Positions 1 to 9,806 are shown, numbered from the stretch's first letter. The stretch: DNA of 64,000 nt from Echinicola marina (GCF_020463795.1 NZ_CP080025.1:1739001-1803000); one strand, 5' to 3'. Numbers and translations: made by a program. Notes: a model not told the origin generated them from the letters alone.

Positions 1-1048
1 TTTTGATATATTTCCCTTTTATGGAATCCGTTTTATACTGGTTTAATTTTAGGGTATCTTCAATCAACAATTCCCAGGAACTGGTTAATTTTACTTCTTT
101 GGATTTCTTGAACTGATATTTTTCTACCAGATAATTTTCAACGACCGTTTTATCCATTGAACCTGAATCCAATTTGTTTTTATAATTGATCAGAAAACTC
201 TTGTCCATTTTCTTTTCATTATTTGACTGGATTTGCCAAGTGTCCACTTCTGAATAGTGACTTATTAAATTCCTTAATTGGTAATTATTGAAAATAAGGG
301 AGTCAGAAAATGCTACGTAAAACTTTTTCGGTAAGCCATCAGGTGAAACTTCCTCTATACGGACAGAATAATCCTCAGTTTCTTTTTGGAATACCTCCGT
401 ACCATTATCCATAAGGAATAATGGCGATAGGAATATCATATTATGAAAGGCATGCAAAATGATACTCCAAACAAGGCCATAGCGAACACGTAAGTATCCT
501 CCTAAAAGTCCAAATGAGATTTGTGGCAATGTGAGGAGCGGAAAGATATAGATCAGCTGTTTATAATCCCCAAAATTGAATATATGGATAAAGCCAAAGA
601 GCAAAGCAGAGAAATAGAAAACATATCTGTACTTTCCATACCATAGCTTTTTGATCCTTTTTTCCATTTCTTGCTGGGTTTCCTTTCCCGCTATAAAAAA
701 TAGTGAGCTAAATAACCGAAGAAGAAAATTGTATTTGTACCTGAGGTAGGATCTGAATAGGAGCTCTTCTATGAATGGTACAAAAAGTACGGCGAGAAAA
801 AATAGACTTGACTTGGGGAGGCTTTCTAATTGCTCCAACAGTTTATGATTTTCAAAAGCATTGATTCCAAGTTTTTCCAATAACACAAATACACCTGATA
901 GGCCAGCCACGATGACTAAATCAATGAGTAAGATCCAAATAAAACTTGAAATATTCTGCCTAAATGATTGGTCATCATTAGGTTGATCTTGCGGACTTTT
1001 TAGAAAAAGTAATAGGTCGGAGTAGGTGCTTTTAAAAGTTTTGGGCAT
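1..1048 (-). CDS. CPBP-family intramembrane protease with C-terminal extension (partial)
   Basis: Read by hand on the minus strand from an ATG at 1048; it runs off the left edge, so the C-terminus is missing (about 349 codons visible). The N-terminal part has several hydrophobic helices and the CPBP (Abi/Rce1-like) signatures: EELLFR followed by SYLR, then FIHIF, then HAFHN. These are the Glu/His residues expected for membrane-embedded glutamic proteases. After the last helix there is a soluble extension of at least 110 residues, with patterns such as LRNLISHYSEVDTWQI and VENYLVEKYQF that loosely recall DUF3738 (TIGR03435) domains. The fusion is visible; the DUF3738 assignment is a guess. Substrate unknown. 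Same strand as the small lipoprotein genes that follow it in the window. Confidence 0.75.
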   Translation of the reverse strand, partial: MPKTFKSTYSDLLLFLKSPQDQPNDDQSFRQNISSFIWILLIDLVIVAGLSGVFVLLEKLGINAFENHKLLEQLESLPKSSLFFLAVLFVPFIEELLFRSYLRYKYNFLLRLFSSLFFIAGKETQQEMEKRIKKLWYGKYRYVFYFSALLFGFIHIFNFGDYKQLIYIFPLLTLPQISFGLLGGYLRVRYGLVWSIILHAFHNMIFLSPLFLMDNGTEVFQKETEDYSVRIEEVSPDGLPKKFYVAFSDSLIFNNYQLRNLISHYSEVDTWQIQSNNEKKMDKSFLINYKNKLDSGSMDKTVVENYLVEKYQFKKSKEVKLTSSWELLIEDTLKLNQYKTDSIKGKYIK

Positions 1049-1112
1049 GGTTTTTTTAAAATGATAATGACCGTTTGAAGGCTTTTAGGTTGTATGAAAT
1101 AGCTCAATTAGG

Positions 1113-1835
1113 CTATTGTGCTGGGTGTTTAATAAAGTCCCATCTTTTGAAATTCTTGTCTTCAGGGAAAAAATGGAGTATGCCATCATAGGTATAGTCT
1201 AGTTGAAAACTATAATCCGAATTACTAAAGACAATAGTATTATTGGTTAAAGTATAATCGAAGATCTCATTAGTGTTATTGGGATATTTTAAAAGGGATT
1301 GGGCCACCTTCGGATTTATATTGACGGTGTTGTTTTCCTTGAAATCAAAGGCTATTCCCTCCGTTAATTCATCACGGTATTTGCTGATCGTATCCAGATT
1401 GGCTTGCGGATGTCTTTCATAACTGACAATGCTATATTTTCCCACCAAATCAAGTTGCAGCTTTTTAAAGTATAATTGGGTATTGTCATGGATATCAATC
1501 CGCAATAAACTGTCCTGGTCAAAGCTAAGGGGAAATTTTTCCAAATAGCTACTGTTTTGTAGGTGTAGCTTATTTCCTGTCAGTTGGTATTTAAAATGAT
1601 CATTATCAAAAAAGTGTTGGCCTATATTCTTATTTCCTTCAAAAATGAGGGAATCTTGGCCTTTTACCTGTAGTACTCCGCTACGGATATCCAAATCTTC
1701 TAGCTTGTTATTTTCTTTTTTGACTATTTTCTCCAAAAGATAGTAGCCTTCCTCCAACTGCTGGTTTTTTTCAGTTTGGCAAGATAAAATCAATAGCGAG
1801 GAAAAAATAATGAATGTGGTTTTTAGGGGCTTCAT
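1113..1835 (-). CDS. Lipoprotein of unknown function, 240 aa
   Basis: A lipoprotein signal peptide is clear: basic start MKPLK, a hydrophobic stretch, and a lipobox LSCQ at about residues 17-20, so the mature protein should be anchored by its cysteine. The rest is polar and beta-rich, with alternating short hydrophobic strands and many Asn, Lys and Asp residues. I do not recognise a family. It lies upstream of the CPBP protease gene on the same strand, 64 bp away, so the two could be co-transcribed. Confidence 0.7.
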   Translation of the reverse strand: MKPLKTTFIIFSSLLILSCQTEKNQQLEEGYYLLEKIVKKENNKLEDLDIRSGVLQVKGQDSLIFEGNKNIGQHFFDNDHFKYQLTGNKLHLQNSSYLEKFPLSFDQDSLLRIDIHDNTQLYFKKLQLDLVGKYSIVSYERHPQANLDTISKYRDELTEGIAFDFKENNTVNINPKVAQSLLKYPNNTNEIFDYTLTNNTIVFSNSDYSFQLDYTYDGILHFFPEDKNFKRWDFIKHPAQ

Positions 1836-1884
1836 AGTTTAGGATTGTTAATTCTAAAAATGTTAAGGTCGACCAATATTAATC

Positions 1885-2310
1885 TTATAAAGGTAAAGTT
1901 TTCTTTTTTTCTATATTGTTTTCGGGCCATTTCAAGACAAGTGTTATTTGGTTAAAACTATCAACATTGTCTATAAATTGGACACAACTTTCCTTGATTT
2001 TAGAGGTGAGCTGGTTCATAACTGAATCTGGAACAGTAGCTAGTTTAGGGTTAAGTTGTTCTATGATAATTTCGTTGTTTAGAAATAGAACTGGTTGTGT
2101 ATGGTTAGTTTTGAATATATAATCCTTAGAGCCAAGTGTCTCTGCTATATTGTTTTTCAGCTCCAAAATATTGTTTAGGCTTTCATACTTAGGAGTCGTA
2201 TATTCAAATTGGAAAATTAGTGATCTGATACATACACAGAGCCGCCAAAGAAGAGTTATGGTCAAAGCAAGTGAATTAAAGAATGACTTTATTTTGGTTC
2301 GATTTTCCAT
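1885..2310 (-). CDS. Hypothetical membrane-anchored protein, 141 aa
   Basis: Has a hydrophobic N-terminal segment (about residues 10-33, with SLALTITLLWRLCVCIRSLIF) followed by a soluble domain of about 100 residues. No family recognised. It lies 27 bp downstream of the lipoprotein gene at 2338-2763 on the same strand and 49 bp before the 1113-1835 lipoprotein gene, which suggests a small operon of envelope proteins. An overlapping plus-strand frame exists but lacks any coding features. Confidence 0.55.
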   Translation of the reverse strand: MENRTKIKSFFNSLALTITLLWRLCVCIRSLIFQFEYTTPKYESLNNILELKNNIAETLGSKDYIFKTNHTQPVLFLNNEIIIEQLNPKLATVPDSVMNQLTSKIKESCVQFIDNVDSFNQITLVLKWPENNIEKKKTLPL

Positions 2311-2337
2311 CTTTTTGGGTTAGGTTAAAAGCATTTT

Positions 2338-2763
2338 TTAATATAAAATCCATTGATCCTGGTCTTTGACCAAGTACATGGAAACCAATTGCGTTTGATG
2401 ATCTATACTGAGGTAATAAAATAAATCAACTTTGTCCTTTGATTCGTTGACGGCAAAGGAAACACTGTCAATTTGAAATGACTCTGGGTTTTTAAGATCA
2501 ATTTTACTTTCAAAGTCGGATTTACCAATGATTTTATGGATATCATGCTCGAGTCCATTGAAAGAGATTTTATTTTCTAGCTTAAACCCCTTTGAAAAAG
2601 GAGATTTAAAACTTTTTGATGTGAGCCGGTTTATGAACCTGTATTCGACACCATCAACGGTTTTTTCTTTGATTTTTATAAAATTTTTCTCAGAATACGA
2701 AAGTCCACATGAGGTAAAGACTAATGTGATCAGGCCGAAAAAAAGTAGGTCTCTCTTGGTCAT
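2338..2763 (-). CDS. Lipoprotein of unknown function, 141 aa
   Basis: Starts MTKRDLLFFGLITLVFTSCG: a typical lipoprotein signal with lipobox FTSC, cleavage expected before Cys19. The mature part is a small charged domain, with FNGLEHDIHKIIGKSDF in the middle and strands near the end (LFYYLSIDHQTQLVSMYLV). It looks like a small ligand-binding or SnoaL-like fold but no family is certain. First gene of the minus-strand group 2763-1113; a 188-bp gap separates it from the cupin gene. Confidence 0.6.
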   Translation of the reverse strand: MTKRDLLFFGLITLVFTSCGLSYSEKNFIKIKEKTVDGVEYRFINRLTSKSFKSPFSKGFKLENKISFNGLEHDIHKIIGKSDFESKIDLKNPESFQIDSVSFAVNESKDKVDLFYYLSIDHQTQLVSMYLVKDQDQWILY

Positions 2764-2892
2764 GGTTATTTTTATTTGGTCAACCCTCTAAATAGCATTG
2801 CCCATAGGGCTGTTTTTAAAATGATTGATAATAAATGGTTTATGTAATGTCTGTCCAATGGAATAAAAACTAAAACTAAGGATTTGGTATAA

Positions 2893-2923
2893 ATAAAAAA
2901 ATACCCTATATGGGGTATTTTGT
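2893..2923 (-). terminator. Intrinsic terminator of the cupin gene
   Basis: AAAATACCC (2898-2906) pairs with GGGTATTTT (2913-2921) around a 6-nt loop. Read on the minus strand the stem is followed by a run of T (complement of the A-run at 2895-2900). It lies about 30 bp past the stop of the minus-strand cupin lipoprotein gene. Confidence 0.6.
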
Positions 2924-2951
2924 CTTTAAATGGAAAGAAAATTCAAGAAAA

Positions 2952-3410
2952 CTAGGGAGCCAGAGAGTAGAGCTCATGGGAGAGAACCTTAATTGGGGTA
3001 TCTCCTATATTAACCGCAGCATCTCCTAGTGGCTCTCCTAACATACCGTAGCCAGTAGGAAATTCCATTATTTGTTTTTCCCCACCATTAAAATAGACAG
3101 CAGCTTTTCCTCCTTCTAAAACATAGAGGGTATGATAAGGATGTTCGTGCCATGCAATAGAGTCGCCAGGATTCATAGTAAATTCATACATTACTACGCC
3201 TAGTGTATCCACCAATACCTTGGACATATCCGCACCCACAATATGACATGCTTTTGACATATCATATTTCTTGCTTGGGGTAGGCATTGCCTCGATATTT
3301 TCTGCGATTTCTTCCACTTTTTCAGTGGTTGAGCTTGATTGGTTGCAGGATGTGAAAGGTATCCATAGTATTGCAATCAAAATGCTGTTAAGCCAATTGA
3401 ATGATTTCAT
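2952..3410 (-). CDS. Cupin-domain lipoprotein
   Basis: 152 aa with a lipoprotein signal (MKSFNWLNSILIAILWIPFTSC, Cys22-23 region), then a low-complexity linker rich in Glu and Thr, then a single small cupin barrel. The metal-binding cupin motif 1 is visible as GDSIAWHEHPYHTLYVLEGG (His, Glu and His in the expected G(X)5HXH(X)3-4E(X)6G pattern). This is a periplasm- or membrane-facing single-domain cupin; substrate unknown. It is monocistronic: a 441-bp gap lies upstream and a hairpin terminator follows. Confidence 0.75.
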   Translation of the reverse strand: MKSFNWLNSILIAILWIPFTSCNQSSSTTEKVEEIAENIEAMPTPSKKYDMSKACHIVGADMSKVLVDTLGVVMYEFTMNPGDSIAWHEHPYHTLYVLEGGKAAVYFNGGEKQIMEFPTGYGMLGEPLGDAAVNIGDTPIKVLSHELYSLAP

Positions 3411-3851
3411 AGAATGATAATTTAAAAGTTAATAAACCAAGCAGCCTGTAGGAATATACTTGGTATGGTTTATTGTAGGAAATTTTACAGATCTGGGATT
3501 GGTTTACCCTCCAGGTGCTGTCACCAAAAAGCTAAAGTATTAAATTGTTATTTGTAGTTTTAGTACTAAAATACGTATTATATATCTTAATTTCAATTGG
3601 TTGATGTTGTTTGGGGTGTTCGGGTTAGAAAAAATGATGAACAGTTCCTTACTATAAATCAGCGGATAAGAAGAAGACTCAGAATGAGTAGTGACTTCAG
3701 GAAAATTCCGGATTATTCTTTAAAAAGTAGAGAAGAAAAAAATATTGGAATGCAGTAAATGGAGTTTTACAGATAAAAAATGTCAAAAAGATTGCAGGGA
3801 TTTTAGCACGTTCTATTCCTAACCTTGTCCCTGCAATCTATCTTAATTTAT
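3411..3851. other. Intergenic region, mostly featureless
   Basis: 441 bp, AT-rich, between mnmD and the cupin gene. The only clear element is the terminator described at 3785-3840. The part next to 3410 must hold the cupin promoter on the minus strand, but no convincing -7/-33 pair was picked out. No open frame looks coding. Confidence 0.5.
3785..3840 (-). terminator. Hairpin terminator downstream of mnmD
   Basis: AGATTGCAGGGA (3789-3800) and TCCCTGCAATCT (3828-3839) form a perfect 12-bp stem around a 27-nt loop. On the minus strand the stem is followed by TTTTT (complement of 3785-3789). It is placed just past the mnmD stop codon. Confidence 0.6.
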
Positions 3852-4535
3852 TTACAGCTTAGTTCCCCTGATCATTTCTTTTTTACCTGGAGGTCCAGGT
3901 AAGGTTTCCACCTGAAGTCCCAATTCAGCCAAATCCCTTTTGAGCTGACCTTTGGCACAATAGGTGACAAATACTCCCCCAGGATTCATGGCATCCACTA
4001 CTTTTTTAAGTAGCTCTTTGGACCATAGTTCAGGCTGCTTGCTTGGAGCAAAGGCATCGAAGAAGACCACATCTGTAGGATAAAGTTTGACTTCTTCCAG
4101 TGTGGTTTTGTCCTTTTTCATATTGAAATAAGGTGTAATAGCATCTCCTTTGTCCCATTCAGCCTTATGCAATTCTTCAAAATAGCCTTTATAATGGCTG
4201 ATTTCCTCATCTATCGAAGTATAATTTAACTTGTTATAGATGTCTTCTGGAATAGGGAAAGGCTCAATGGTGTGATAGAGCATAGGGAGCTTGTTTTGCT
4301 CTGCCCATACCAATGCTAGCCAGGAATTCAGTCCTGTGCCAAAGCCCACCTCAAAAATGCGTATGGGCTGTTTACCATGGTTATGCATGAACCAATGGTC
4401 CAAGCCATAGAGAAAGAAAACATGGATAGATTCCCTGTAGGCACCATGAAAGGAATGGTAAGTTTCATTCAATTCAGGTACATAAAGTGAATGTGAGCCA
4501 TCCTCTGTTTCTATGAGTTTGATTTCTCTGTCCAT
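3852..4535 (-). CDS. mnmD: tRNA 5-methylaminomethyl-2-thiouridine methyltransferase MnmD
   Basis: 227 aa, the stand-alone form of the MnmC methyltransferase domain (DUF752 / Methyltransf_30). It should methylate the wobble uridine 34 of certain tRNAs using SAM. The SAM-binding glycine loop is FEVGFGTGLN at residues 61-70, and the later VVFFDAFAPSKQPELW segment (about 155-170) is the family signature around the active site, followed by GGVFVTYCAKG. There is no fused FAD oxidase domain, as is usual outside Gammaproteobacteria. It begins 1 bp after the ispF stop on the same strand, so the two are almost certainly co-transcribed. Confidence 0.88.
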   Translation of the reverse strand: MDREIKLIETEDGSHSLYVPELNETYHSFHGAYRESIHVFFLYGLDHWFMHNHGKQPIRIFEVGFGTGLNSWLALVWAEQNKLPMLYHTIEPFPIPEDIYNKLNYTSIDEEISHYKGYFEELHKAEWDKGDAITPYFNMKKDKTTLEEVKLYPTDVVFFDAFAPSKQPELWSKELLKKVVDAMNPGGVFVTYCAKGQLKRDLAELGLQVETLPGPPGKKEMIRGTKL

Positions 4536-4536
4536 T

Positions 4537-5022
4537 TTAACTGTTTTTGTAAATCAATGCTACACAATAGGCAGAAACGCCTTCTTGTCTACCTACAAAT
4601 CCCAATTTTTCTGTGGTGGTGGCTTTGATGGAAACATTGTTTTCTGGAATTTCCATCACCTCAGCCAAGCAGGCTTTGATGCTGTCAATATGTGGGTTTA
4701 CCTTGGGGAGTTGTAGGCAAACAGTGGTGTCGAGATTGCCAATTTCGTAGCCTTCTTTACGGATGAGTTTCATCACTTCCCTAAGTAAGATTTTGCTATC
4801 TATGCCCTTATATTGTGGGTCTTGATCAGAAAAGTGATAGCCAATATCCCTTAGGTTGGCGGCACCAAGAAGTGCATCGCAGATGACATGAATCAATACA
4901 TCAGCGTCCGAATGCCCCACGGCACCTTTGGTATGTTCTAGTTTAATGCCCCCCAGCCAGAAGTCATAACCTTCCTGCAATTGGTGAACATCATATCCAA
5001 ATCCAATTCTAAAGTTATTCAT
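4537..5022 (-). CDS. ispF: 2-C-methyl-D-erythritol 2,4-cyclodiphosphate synthase
   Basis: 161 aa, normal length for IspF, which closes CDP-ME 2-phosphate to the cyclic diphosphate in the MEP isoprenoid pathway. Metal ligands are in place: DVH at residues 11-13 and the GHSDADVLIH block (about 36-45). The C-terminal signature VSIKATTTEKLGFVGRQEGV is also present. Upstream partner of mnmD with only 1 bp between them. Confidence 0.95.
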   Translation of the reverse strand: MNNFRIGFGYDVHQLQEGYDFWLGGIKLEHTKGAVGHSDADVLIHVICDALLGAANLRDIGYHFSDQDPQYKGIDSKILLREVMKLIRKEGYEIGNLDTTVCLQLPKVNPHIDSIKACLAEVMEIPENNVSIKATTTEKLGFVGRQEGVSAYCVALIYKNS

Positions 5023-5199
5023 GCGGTGAAGATAATGGTTTTACTTTAGATTTTTGGTACAGGAGGGCTTTGGTAGTTTGGTGTCCCCATGAGCAATGAT
5101 CAAATCTTGGTTAAGATAATATGTCCAGAGTCAAGCAGCTCAGGTGGCTGGACATTTTAAAAGCATGGTGGGGTTAGGCAGGTACTATTTAATCAGGTT

Positions 5200-6441
5200 T
5201 TAGCTTTTTTTGCTTTTATAGTACAGTACAGAGGAGTTTTGTTCGGTAATGTAGTTTTGGGCGGCAGCGGTGATTTGTTCGGCAGTGATTTTGGTTTTCT
5301 TATCGTATTCTATTTGATACAGATCAGGACTGCCCAGTTGGGTATAATAGGCAAGGTTCATGGCCCTATTCATCAGCTGAATGGATTCATAGGTCTTCAT
5401 CGCTTCAGCTTGGTTTTTAACCTTTTCTAATGTTTCTGAGGAGATCGGGGTTTCAATAAATTTCTGCACTACTTCGTCCAATATTTTTTCGGCTTCTTCA
5501 GCAGTTTTCCCTTTTTCCATTTTTCCAGTAAAGACCATTAATCCCGGGTCTATAGAACCCAGCACATAGGCATTACAGGAGGCAAACACATCAGTGTTTT
5601 TTACCAGTTTTTGTTCCAACAGGGATGATCGGCCGAAGCCCAGAATGTCGGTAATCAAATCACATTCCAAATAGCCTTCCTGAAGTCTTCCGGGGACATG
5701 GTAGGCTTTGTATAAGGTGTCTGTGGGTACATCAGCAAAGTGGGTTTGCACTCTTTTTGCCTGCTGTGCACATTCTACAGGGATTGTTTTGGCCTTTTTG
5801 CCTGATGGAGGTATTGGACCAAACCATTTCTTGGCCATTTCAAGAATGTCTTCACTGTCCACATCACCCGCTACTACCAAGATAGCGTTATTGGGAGCAT
5901 AATGTTGCTGGTAAAAAGAACGAATGTCTTTTTCTGTAAATCCTTCTATATCGGCAATTTCAGCTCCAATGGTCGGCCATTGATAAGGGTGGCTTTTATA
6001 ACAAAGCTTCCTCAGCAGGTGCATGGCATCCCCATAAGGTTGGTTGAGATACCTTTGCTTGAATTCCTCGATGACCACCTTACGCTGGGTTTCAATGGTC
6101 TTTTTGCTGAGATTTAATTGCAGCATCCTATCCGATTCCAGCCAAAAAGCAGTTTCTATATTGGTGGCTGGCAAGGTGATATAATAATTGGTGATATCGG
6201 TATTGGTAAAGGCATTGCATTCCCCGCCTACCCTTTCCAAGGCGCCGTCAAAGCTGGGGACATTTTTGGAGCCGCCAAACATCAAGTGCTCAAAATAATG
6301 GGCCAAGCCTGTTTTTCCAGGGACTTCATTTCTGGAACCTACTTTATAAATGATATTACTCACCGCCATCTTACTGCTATGGTCCTCATGCACCAATACC
6401 TGTAAGCCGTTCTCCAATATAAATCTCTCGTAATTAATCAT
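5200..6441 (-). CDS. M16-family zinc metallopeptidase
   Basis: 413 aa, the length of a two-domain (half-size) M16 peptidase such as processing-protease-like bacterial enzymes. The inverted zinc motif HYFEH is at residues 48-52 and the third ligand region follows in the TNTDITNYYITL to LQLNLSKKTIETQRKVVIEEFKQR segment (about 80-130). The second domain (from about 200) is the non-catalytic M16C half, with YKAYHVPGR. No signal peptide is evident, so it may be cytoplasmic. In many Bacteroidota such a subunit is followed by a second, inactive M16 partner; none is next to it here. Confidence 0.88.
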   Translation of the reverse strand: MINYERFILENGLQVLVHEDHSSKMAVSNIIYKVGSRNEVPGKTGLAHYFEHLMFGGSKNVPSFDGALERVGGECNAFTNTDITNYYITLPATNIETAFWLESDRMLQLNLSKKTIETQRKVVIEEFKQRYLNQPYGDAMHLLRKLCYKSHPYQWPTIGAEIADIEGFTEKDIRSFYQQHYAPNNAILVVAGDVDSEDILEMAKKWFGPIPPSGKKAKTIPVECAQQAKRVQTHFADVPTDTLYKAYHVPGRLQEGYLECDLITDILGFGRSSLLEQKLVKNTDVFASCNAYVLGSIDPGLMVFTGKMEKGKTAEEAEKILDEVVQKFIETPISSETLEKVKNQAEAMKTYESIQLMNRAMNLAYYTQLGSPDLYQIEYDKKTKITAEQITAAAQNYITEQNSSVLYYKSKKS

Positions 6442-6609
6442 AGGTTGGTTGCTATCACTTTCAAAAAATCTCTTAGGAAATTAGCTGAAGGGATATCTGA
6501 ATGAAAATGCTGGTACTAAATTTATGCGCAAAACAACTGCTGACAGTATATCAAAACAGTTGTCTTGCGCAAAGCTAATAAAATCTGGCAAAAGGTTATC
6601 GAAGAATGG

Positions 6610-6807
6610 TTAAATCGATTCCCCTTGGTAGCCAGCAGTCTCCAATGCTGCTTTAATTTCCGTTTCGCTGGCAGCTCCTTCTACCGTAAGTATCCTGTCG
6701 GGATGGTTTAGGTCTACTTCCCATTTAGAATCGGGCAATGCATCTAGTTGAGGGCTGACAGTGGCGACGCAGGCGCCACATTTGATATTGGTTTTTAGTT
6801 TGATCAT
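6610..6807 (-). CDS. Heavy-metal-associated (HMA) domain protein, putative copper chaperone
   Basis: 65 aa, a single ferredoxin-like HMA domain with the metal-binding pair in KCGACVATV (residues 10-13, CxxC). It resembles CopZ-type chaperones that pass Cu(I) to a P-type ATPase. It lies 27 bp downstream of copA on the same strand, which supports that role. Confidence 0.82.
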   Translation of the reverse strand: MIKLKTNIKCGACVATVSPQLDALPDSKWEVDLNHPDRILTVEGAASETEIKAALETAGYQGESI

Positions 6808-6834
6808 TTTCTGTTTTTATTTATTAAGTTGAAA

Positions 6835-9051
6835 TTATCTGTTTAAACGTAAACTATTGGTGACCACAGAGACAGAACTTAGGGCCATGGCAGCTCCTGC
6901 AATCATGGGATTTAATAAGAAGCCAAATGCAGGGAATAAAATGCCTGCGGCAATCGGTATTCCGATGATATTATAGATAAATGCCCAGAATAAGTTTTGA
7001 CGAATGGTCTTGACCGTCTTTTTGGTCAAGGAAAGCATTTGGGGAATTTGTAGTAGGTCTGAATGGATCAAGGTGACTTTGGCCACATCCATGGCAATGT
7101 CAGTTCCTTTTCCCATGGCAATGCTTAAATCTGCCAATGCCAGTGCCTCACTGTCATTGATCCCGTCTCCCACCATGGCCACGGTTTTGCCATTGGCTTG
7201 AAGGGCTTTCAGATAATTGCCTTTGTCTTCAGGGAGCATTTTGGCCTTGAAATGGTCAATGCCCACCTTTTCTGCCAATGCTGCAGCGGTCTTTTCTTGG
7301 TCTCCTGTCAGCATGTGCACTTCCAGTCCCATTTCCTTCATCTGGGTGATGGCCTTGGTAGAACTTTTCTTGATTTGGTCTGCAATACTGATGATCCCTA
7401 TAAATTGGTTTTCCTTGGCCAGGTAAATTACTATATTTCCTTTTTCTAAATGACGTTCTTCAAATTCGTCCATCCAATTACAGGTTTTCACGCCTTTTGA
7501 AACCAACCAATCTTTTTGGCCAATGGTATAAAGCTTATTGTCATTGCTTAGGGCAGAAACGCCTTTGCCAGTGTGGGATTGGAACTTGTCAATAGCCGAC
7601 TTTTGGTAGCTTTTGCTTAAGTACTGCACCACCGCTTCAGCCAAGGGATGTTCGCTTTCTGATTCCATGGCCAAGAAAATAGCTAGGTCATCTTCTACAC
7701 CAGTGAGTGTTGGTGACATCAATATTTCCTGCACCACTGGTTTGCCCACGGTGATCGTGCCCGTTTTGTCCAATAAGATAGTGTCTATTTTTGGTCCTAT
7801 TTCAAGGCTCTCAGCATCTTTGATCAACATGCCCATAGAGGCACCCTTTCCTATTCCAGCCATAATGGCCGTGGGAGTGGCCAGACCTAATGCACAGGGG
7901 CAGGCAATAACGAGTACCGTAATAAAGGCCAACATGCCGTGTAACCATGAATCTTCTATTCCGCTAAAACCCCAAACCAGTAAGGCCACTAGCCCAATGC
8001 TGATCACTATGGGAACGAAAATGGCGGTGATTTTATCTACCAATTTTTGTACCGGTGCTTTGGATCCCTGAGCTTCTTTTATCCTTTGAATAATTTGGGA
8101 CAGAAAGGTGTCTCCTCCGGCCTTTTCCACTTCAAATTTGATGCTTCCTGCCTGATTAATGGTGCCGGCAAATACCTGATCGCCCTTTTGCTTGTCCACA
8201 GGAATGGGTTCCCCGGTGAGCATACTTTCATCTACATGACTGTTCCCCGAGATAATTTTTCCATCCAAAGGGATTTTTTGTCCTGGTTTTACCAAAACAA
8301 GCTCTCCAATACCGACTTCAGCGGTTTTTTTTATTTGTTCATTTCCACCGCTTATGACGGTTACTTCATCAGCTTGCAAGCCCATCAACTTTTTAAGGGC
8401 TTGACCAGTGCCAGCCTTGGCGCCTGATTCCAGCATCCTTCCCAGAAGGATAAAGAACACGATGACGGCAGCAGCTTCGAAATATACATGGGGATCAATT
8501 CCTCTTTGGCTGAGCCACTCCGGCAAAAAGGTGTTGAAAGAACTGTATAGATAGGCTACCCCTGTACTTAAGGCCACCAAAGTGTCCATATTGGCCTGTC
8601 TGTGTTTCAGCTGGCGCAGGGCATTGATAAAAAACTGCCTGCCAAAGATAAATAGAACGGGCGTGGTCAGGGTCCACATGATATAATTGCCATAGGGGAT
8701 TTCATGAAAGAACATGCCTATAACGAAAACAGGGAAAGCTAGGATTCCTGAAGCGATGGTGTTTTTTTTGAGCGATTTGTAGGCTTTGAGCTGTAGGGCT
8801 TCTAGGTCCTGTTCTGCGATATTATCAATGATCATATCATATCCTGATTCCCTGACTGCCTTTTGCAGGGCTTTGGGATCTGTATTTTTTTCCAATTCAA
8901 GAATGGCGGTATGATTGGCAAAATTGACATTGGCCGAGCGGACACCGGTTTGTTTTTTTAAGGTGTTTTCTATGGAAGTAGCACAGGCAGCACAGCTCAT
9001 GCCTGTGACTGGCCATTCGTTTTTCTTTGATGTTAAAGTATTTCCAGACAT
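6835..9051 (-). CDS. copA: Copper-translocating P1B-type ATPase
   Basis: 738 aa. One N-terminal HMA domain with GMSCAAC (Cys20 and Cys23), then the membrane helices, the transmembrane metal site in [11 protein letters not shown] (CPC), the actuator loop LTGEPIPV, the phosphorylation site DKTGTIT, the HP motif SEHPLAEAV, and the hinge [15 protein letters not shown] with a single HMA domain is typical of Cu(I) exporters (P1B-1). It should pump Cu(I) out of the cytoplasm. Followed by the HMA chaperone gene. No CopY/CueR-type regulator gene is adjacent. Confidence 0.93.
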   Translation of the reverse strand: MSGNTLTSKKNEWPVTGMSCAACATSIENTLKKQTGVRSANVNFANHTAILELEKNTDPKALQKAVRESGYDMIIDNIAEQDLEALQLKAYKSLKKNTIASGILAFPVFVIGMFFHEIPYGNYIMWTLTTPVLFIFGRQFFINALRQLKHRQANMDTLVALSTGVAYLYSSFNTFLPEWLSQRGIDPHVYFEAAAVIVFFILLGRMLESGAKAGTGQALKKLMGLQADEVTVISGGNEQIKKTAEVGIGELVLVKPGQKIPLDGKIISGNSHVDESMLTGEPIPVDKQKGDQVFAGTINQAGSIKFEVEKAGGDTFLSQIIQRIKEAQGSKAPVQKLVDKITAIFVPIVISIGLVALLVWGFSGIEDSWLHGMLAFITVLVIACPCALGLATPTAIMAGIGKGASMGMLIKDAESLEIGPKIDTILLDKTGTITVGKPVVQEILMSPTLTGVEDDLAIFLAMESESEHPLAEAVVQYLSKSYQKSAIDKFQSHTGKGVSALSNDNKLYTIGQKDWLVSKGVKTCNWMDEFEERHLEKGNIVIYLAKENQFIGIISIADQIKKSSTKAITQMKEMGLEVHMLTGDQEKTAAALAEKVGIDHFKAKMLPEDKGNYLKALQANGKTVAMVGDGINDSEALALADLSIAMGKGTDIAMDVAKVTLIHSDLLQIPQMLSLTKKTVKTIRQNLFWAFIYNIIGIPIAAGILFPAFGFLLNPMIAGAAMALSSVSVVTNSLRLNR

Positions 9052-9269
9052 TTTATTCTTCTTTTAATGACATAAAATTAGCTAGAATGCTATAATGTCT
9101 ATTTATACAATTTTTGAAATGATTAAACAGCTAAGCGAGAAAGCACTTTTATTAAGGTTCTGTAAATTGATCTCAGATTGAGTTCCTGCCTTCCTGAGGA
9201 TAGGGAGTATAAGAACAGAGAGTGGACCTAGCCCTCAGTCTGACACTTAGATGCTTTAATCTCTTAGGG

Positions 9270-9806
9270 TCAAATTCCCCGAGGCTAGCCTCGTTTTACT
9301 ATCTTGTGACTCGATGTCGCAAGAAAGTAAGTATATCCATAAGAGTCATAATGTATCAGTTTTGCTGTACCATATAGTTTGCTCAGCAAAATATAGACGA
9401 GTAGTGTTCAGTAAAGAGGTTGATAAAGTTCTGACATCGACGTGTGAACAGATAGAACTAAGATATGAGATTAAATTTCTGGAAATCGGTACAGATGCTG
9501 ACCATGTACATTTTCTGATCCAATCGGTTCCAACGTATAGTATAACCAAAATAGTGAGAAAGATAAAGAGTTTAGTGTCACGAGAGGTGTTTAAAGAATG
9601 CCCAGAGGTGAAAAAACAGCTCTGGGGAGGGGAGTTTTGGGGTAAGGGATATTTTGTCAATACGGTAGGCCAACATGGAACAGAGGAAAAGATCGCTAAT
9701 TATGTAAAGAGTCAAGGGCTGGAAAAAGGATATAAAAAACTGAAGACCAATTATCAATTAAAAATATTCGATTGACCAATAATGCCTCGTGGGCTTGCCC
9801 CGAGGA
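9270..9806 (+). mobile_element. IS200/IS605-type insertion sequence, tnpA only
   Basis: The Y1 transposase gene is bracketed by two imperfect hairpins, as expected for the left and right ends of IS200-like elements. The left one is the palindrome CGAGGCTAGCCTCG at 9280-9293; the right one is CCTCG(T)GGG-CTTG-CCC-CGAGG at 9785-9805. Both stems share the CGAGG/CCTCG arms. Exact tips and the 4-5 nt target cannot be fixed from one copy. No tnpB/RNA-guided nuclease gene is present. Confidence 0.7.
9314..9775 (+). CDS. tnpA: IS200-family Y1 (HUH) transposase
   Basis: 153 aa, normal length for TnpA of the IS200/IS605 group, which moves single-stranded DNA by a tyrosine nucleophile. The HUH metal motif is in DADHVHFLIQ (about residues 58-67), and the nucleophile Tyr is in the C-terminal helix IANYVKSQG (about 137-145). 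The gene looks intact and could be active. Confidence 0.92.
   Translation: MSQESKYIHKSHNVSVLLYHIVCSAKYRRVVFSKEVDKVLTSTCEQIELRYEIKFLEIGTDADHVHFLIQSVPTYSITKIVRKIKSLVSREVFKECPEVKKQLWGGEFWGKGYFVNTVGQHGTEEKIANYVKSQGLEKGYKKLKTNYQLKIFD

Noticed and set aside
7613-8071. 152-aa plus-strand frame opposite copA
   Set aside because: Antisense shadow of a clear P-type ATPase.
9314-9775. IS605 with RNA-guided TnpB
   Set aside because: Only tnpA is present between the two end hairpins; no tnpB frame.
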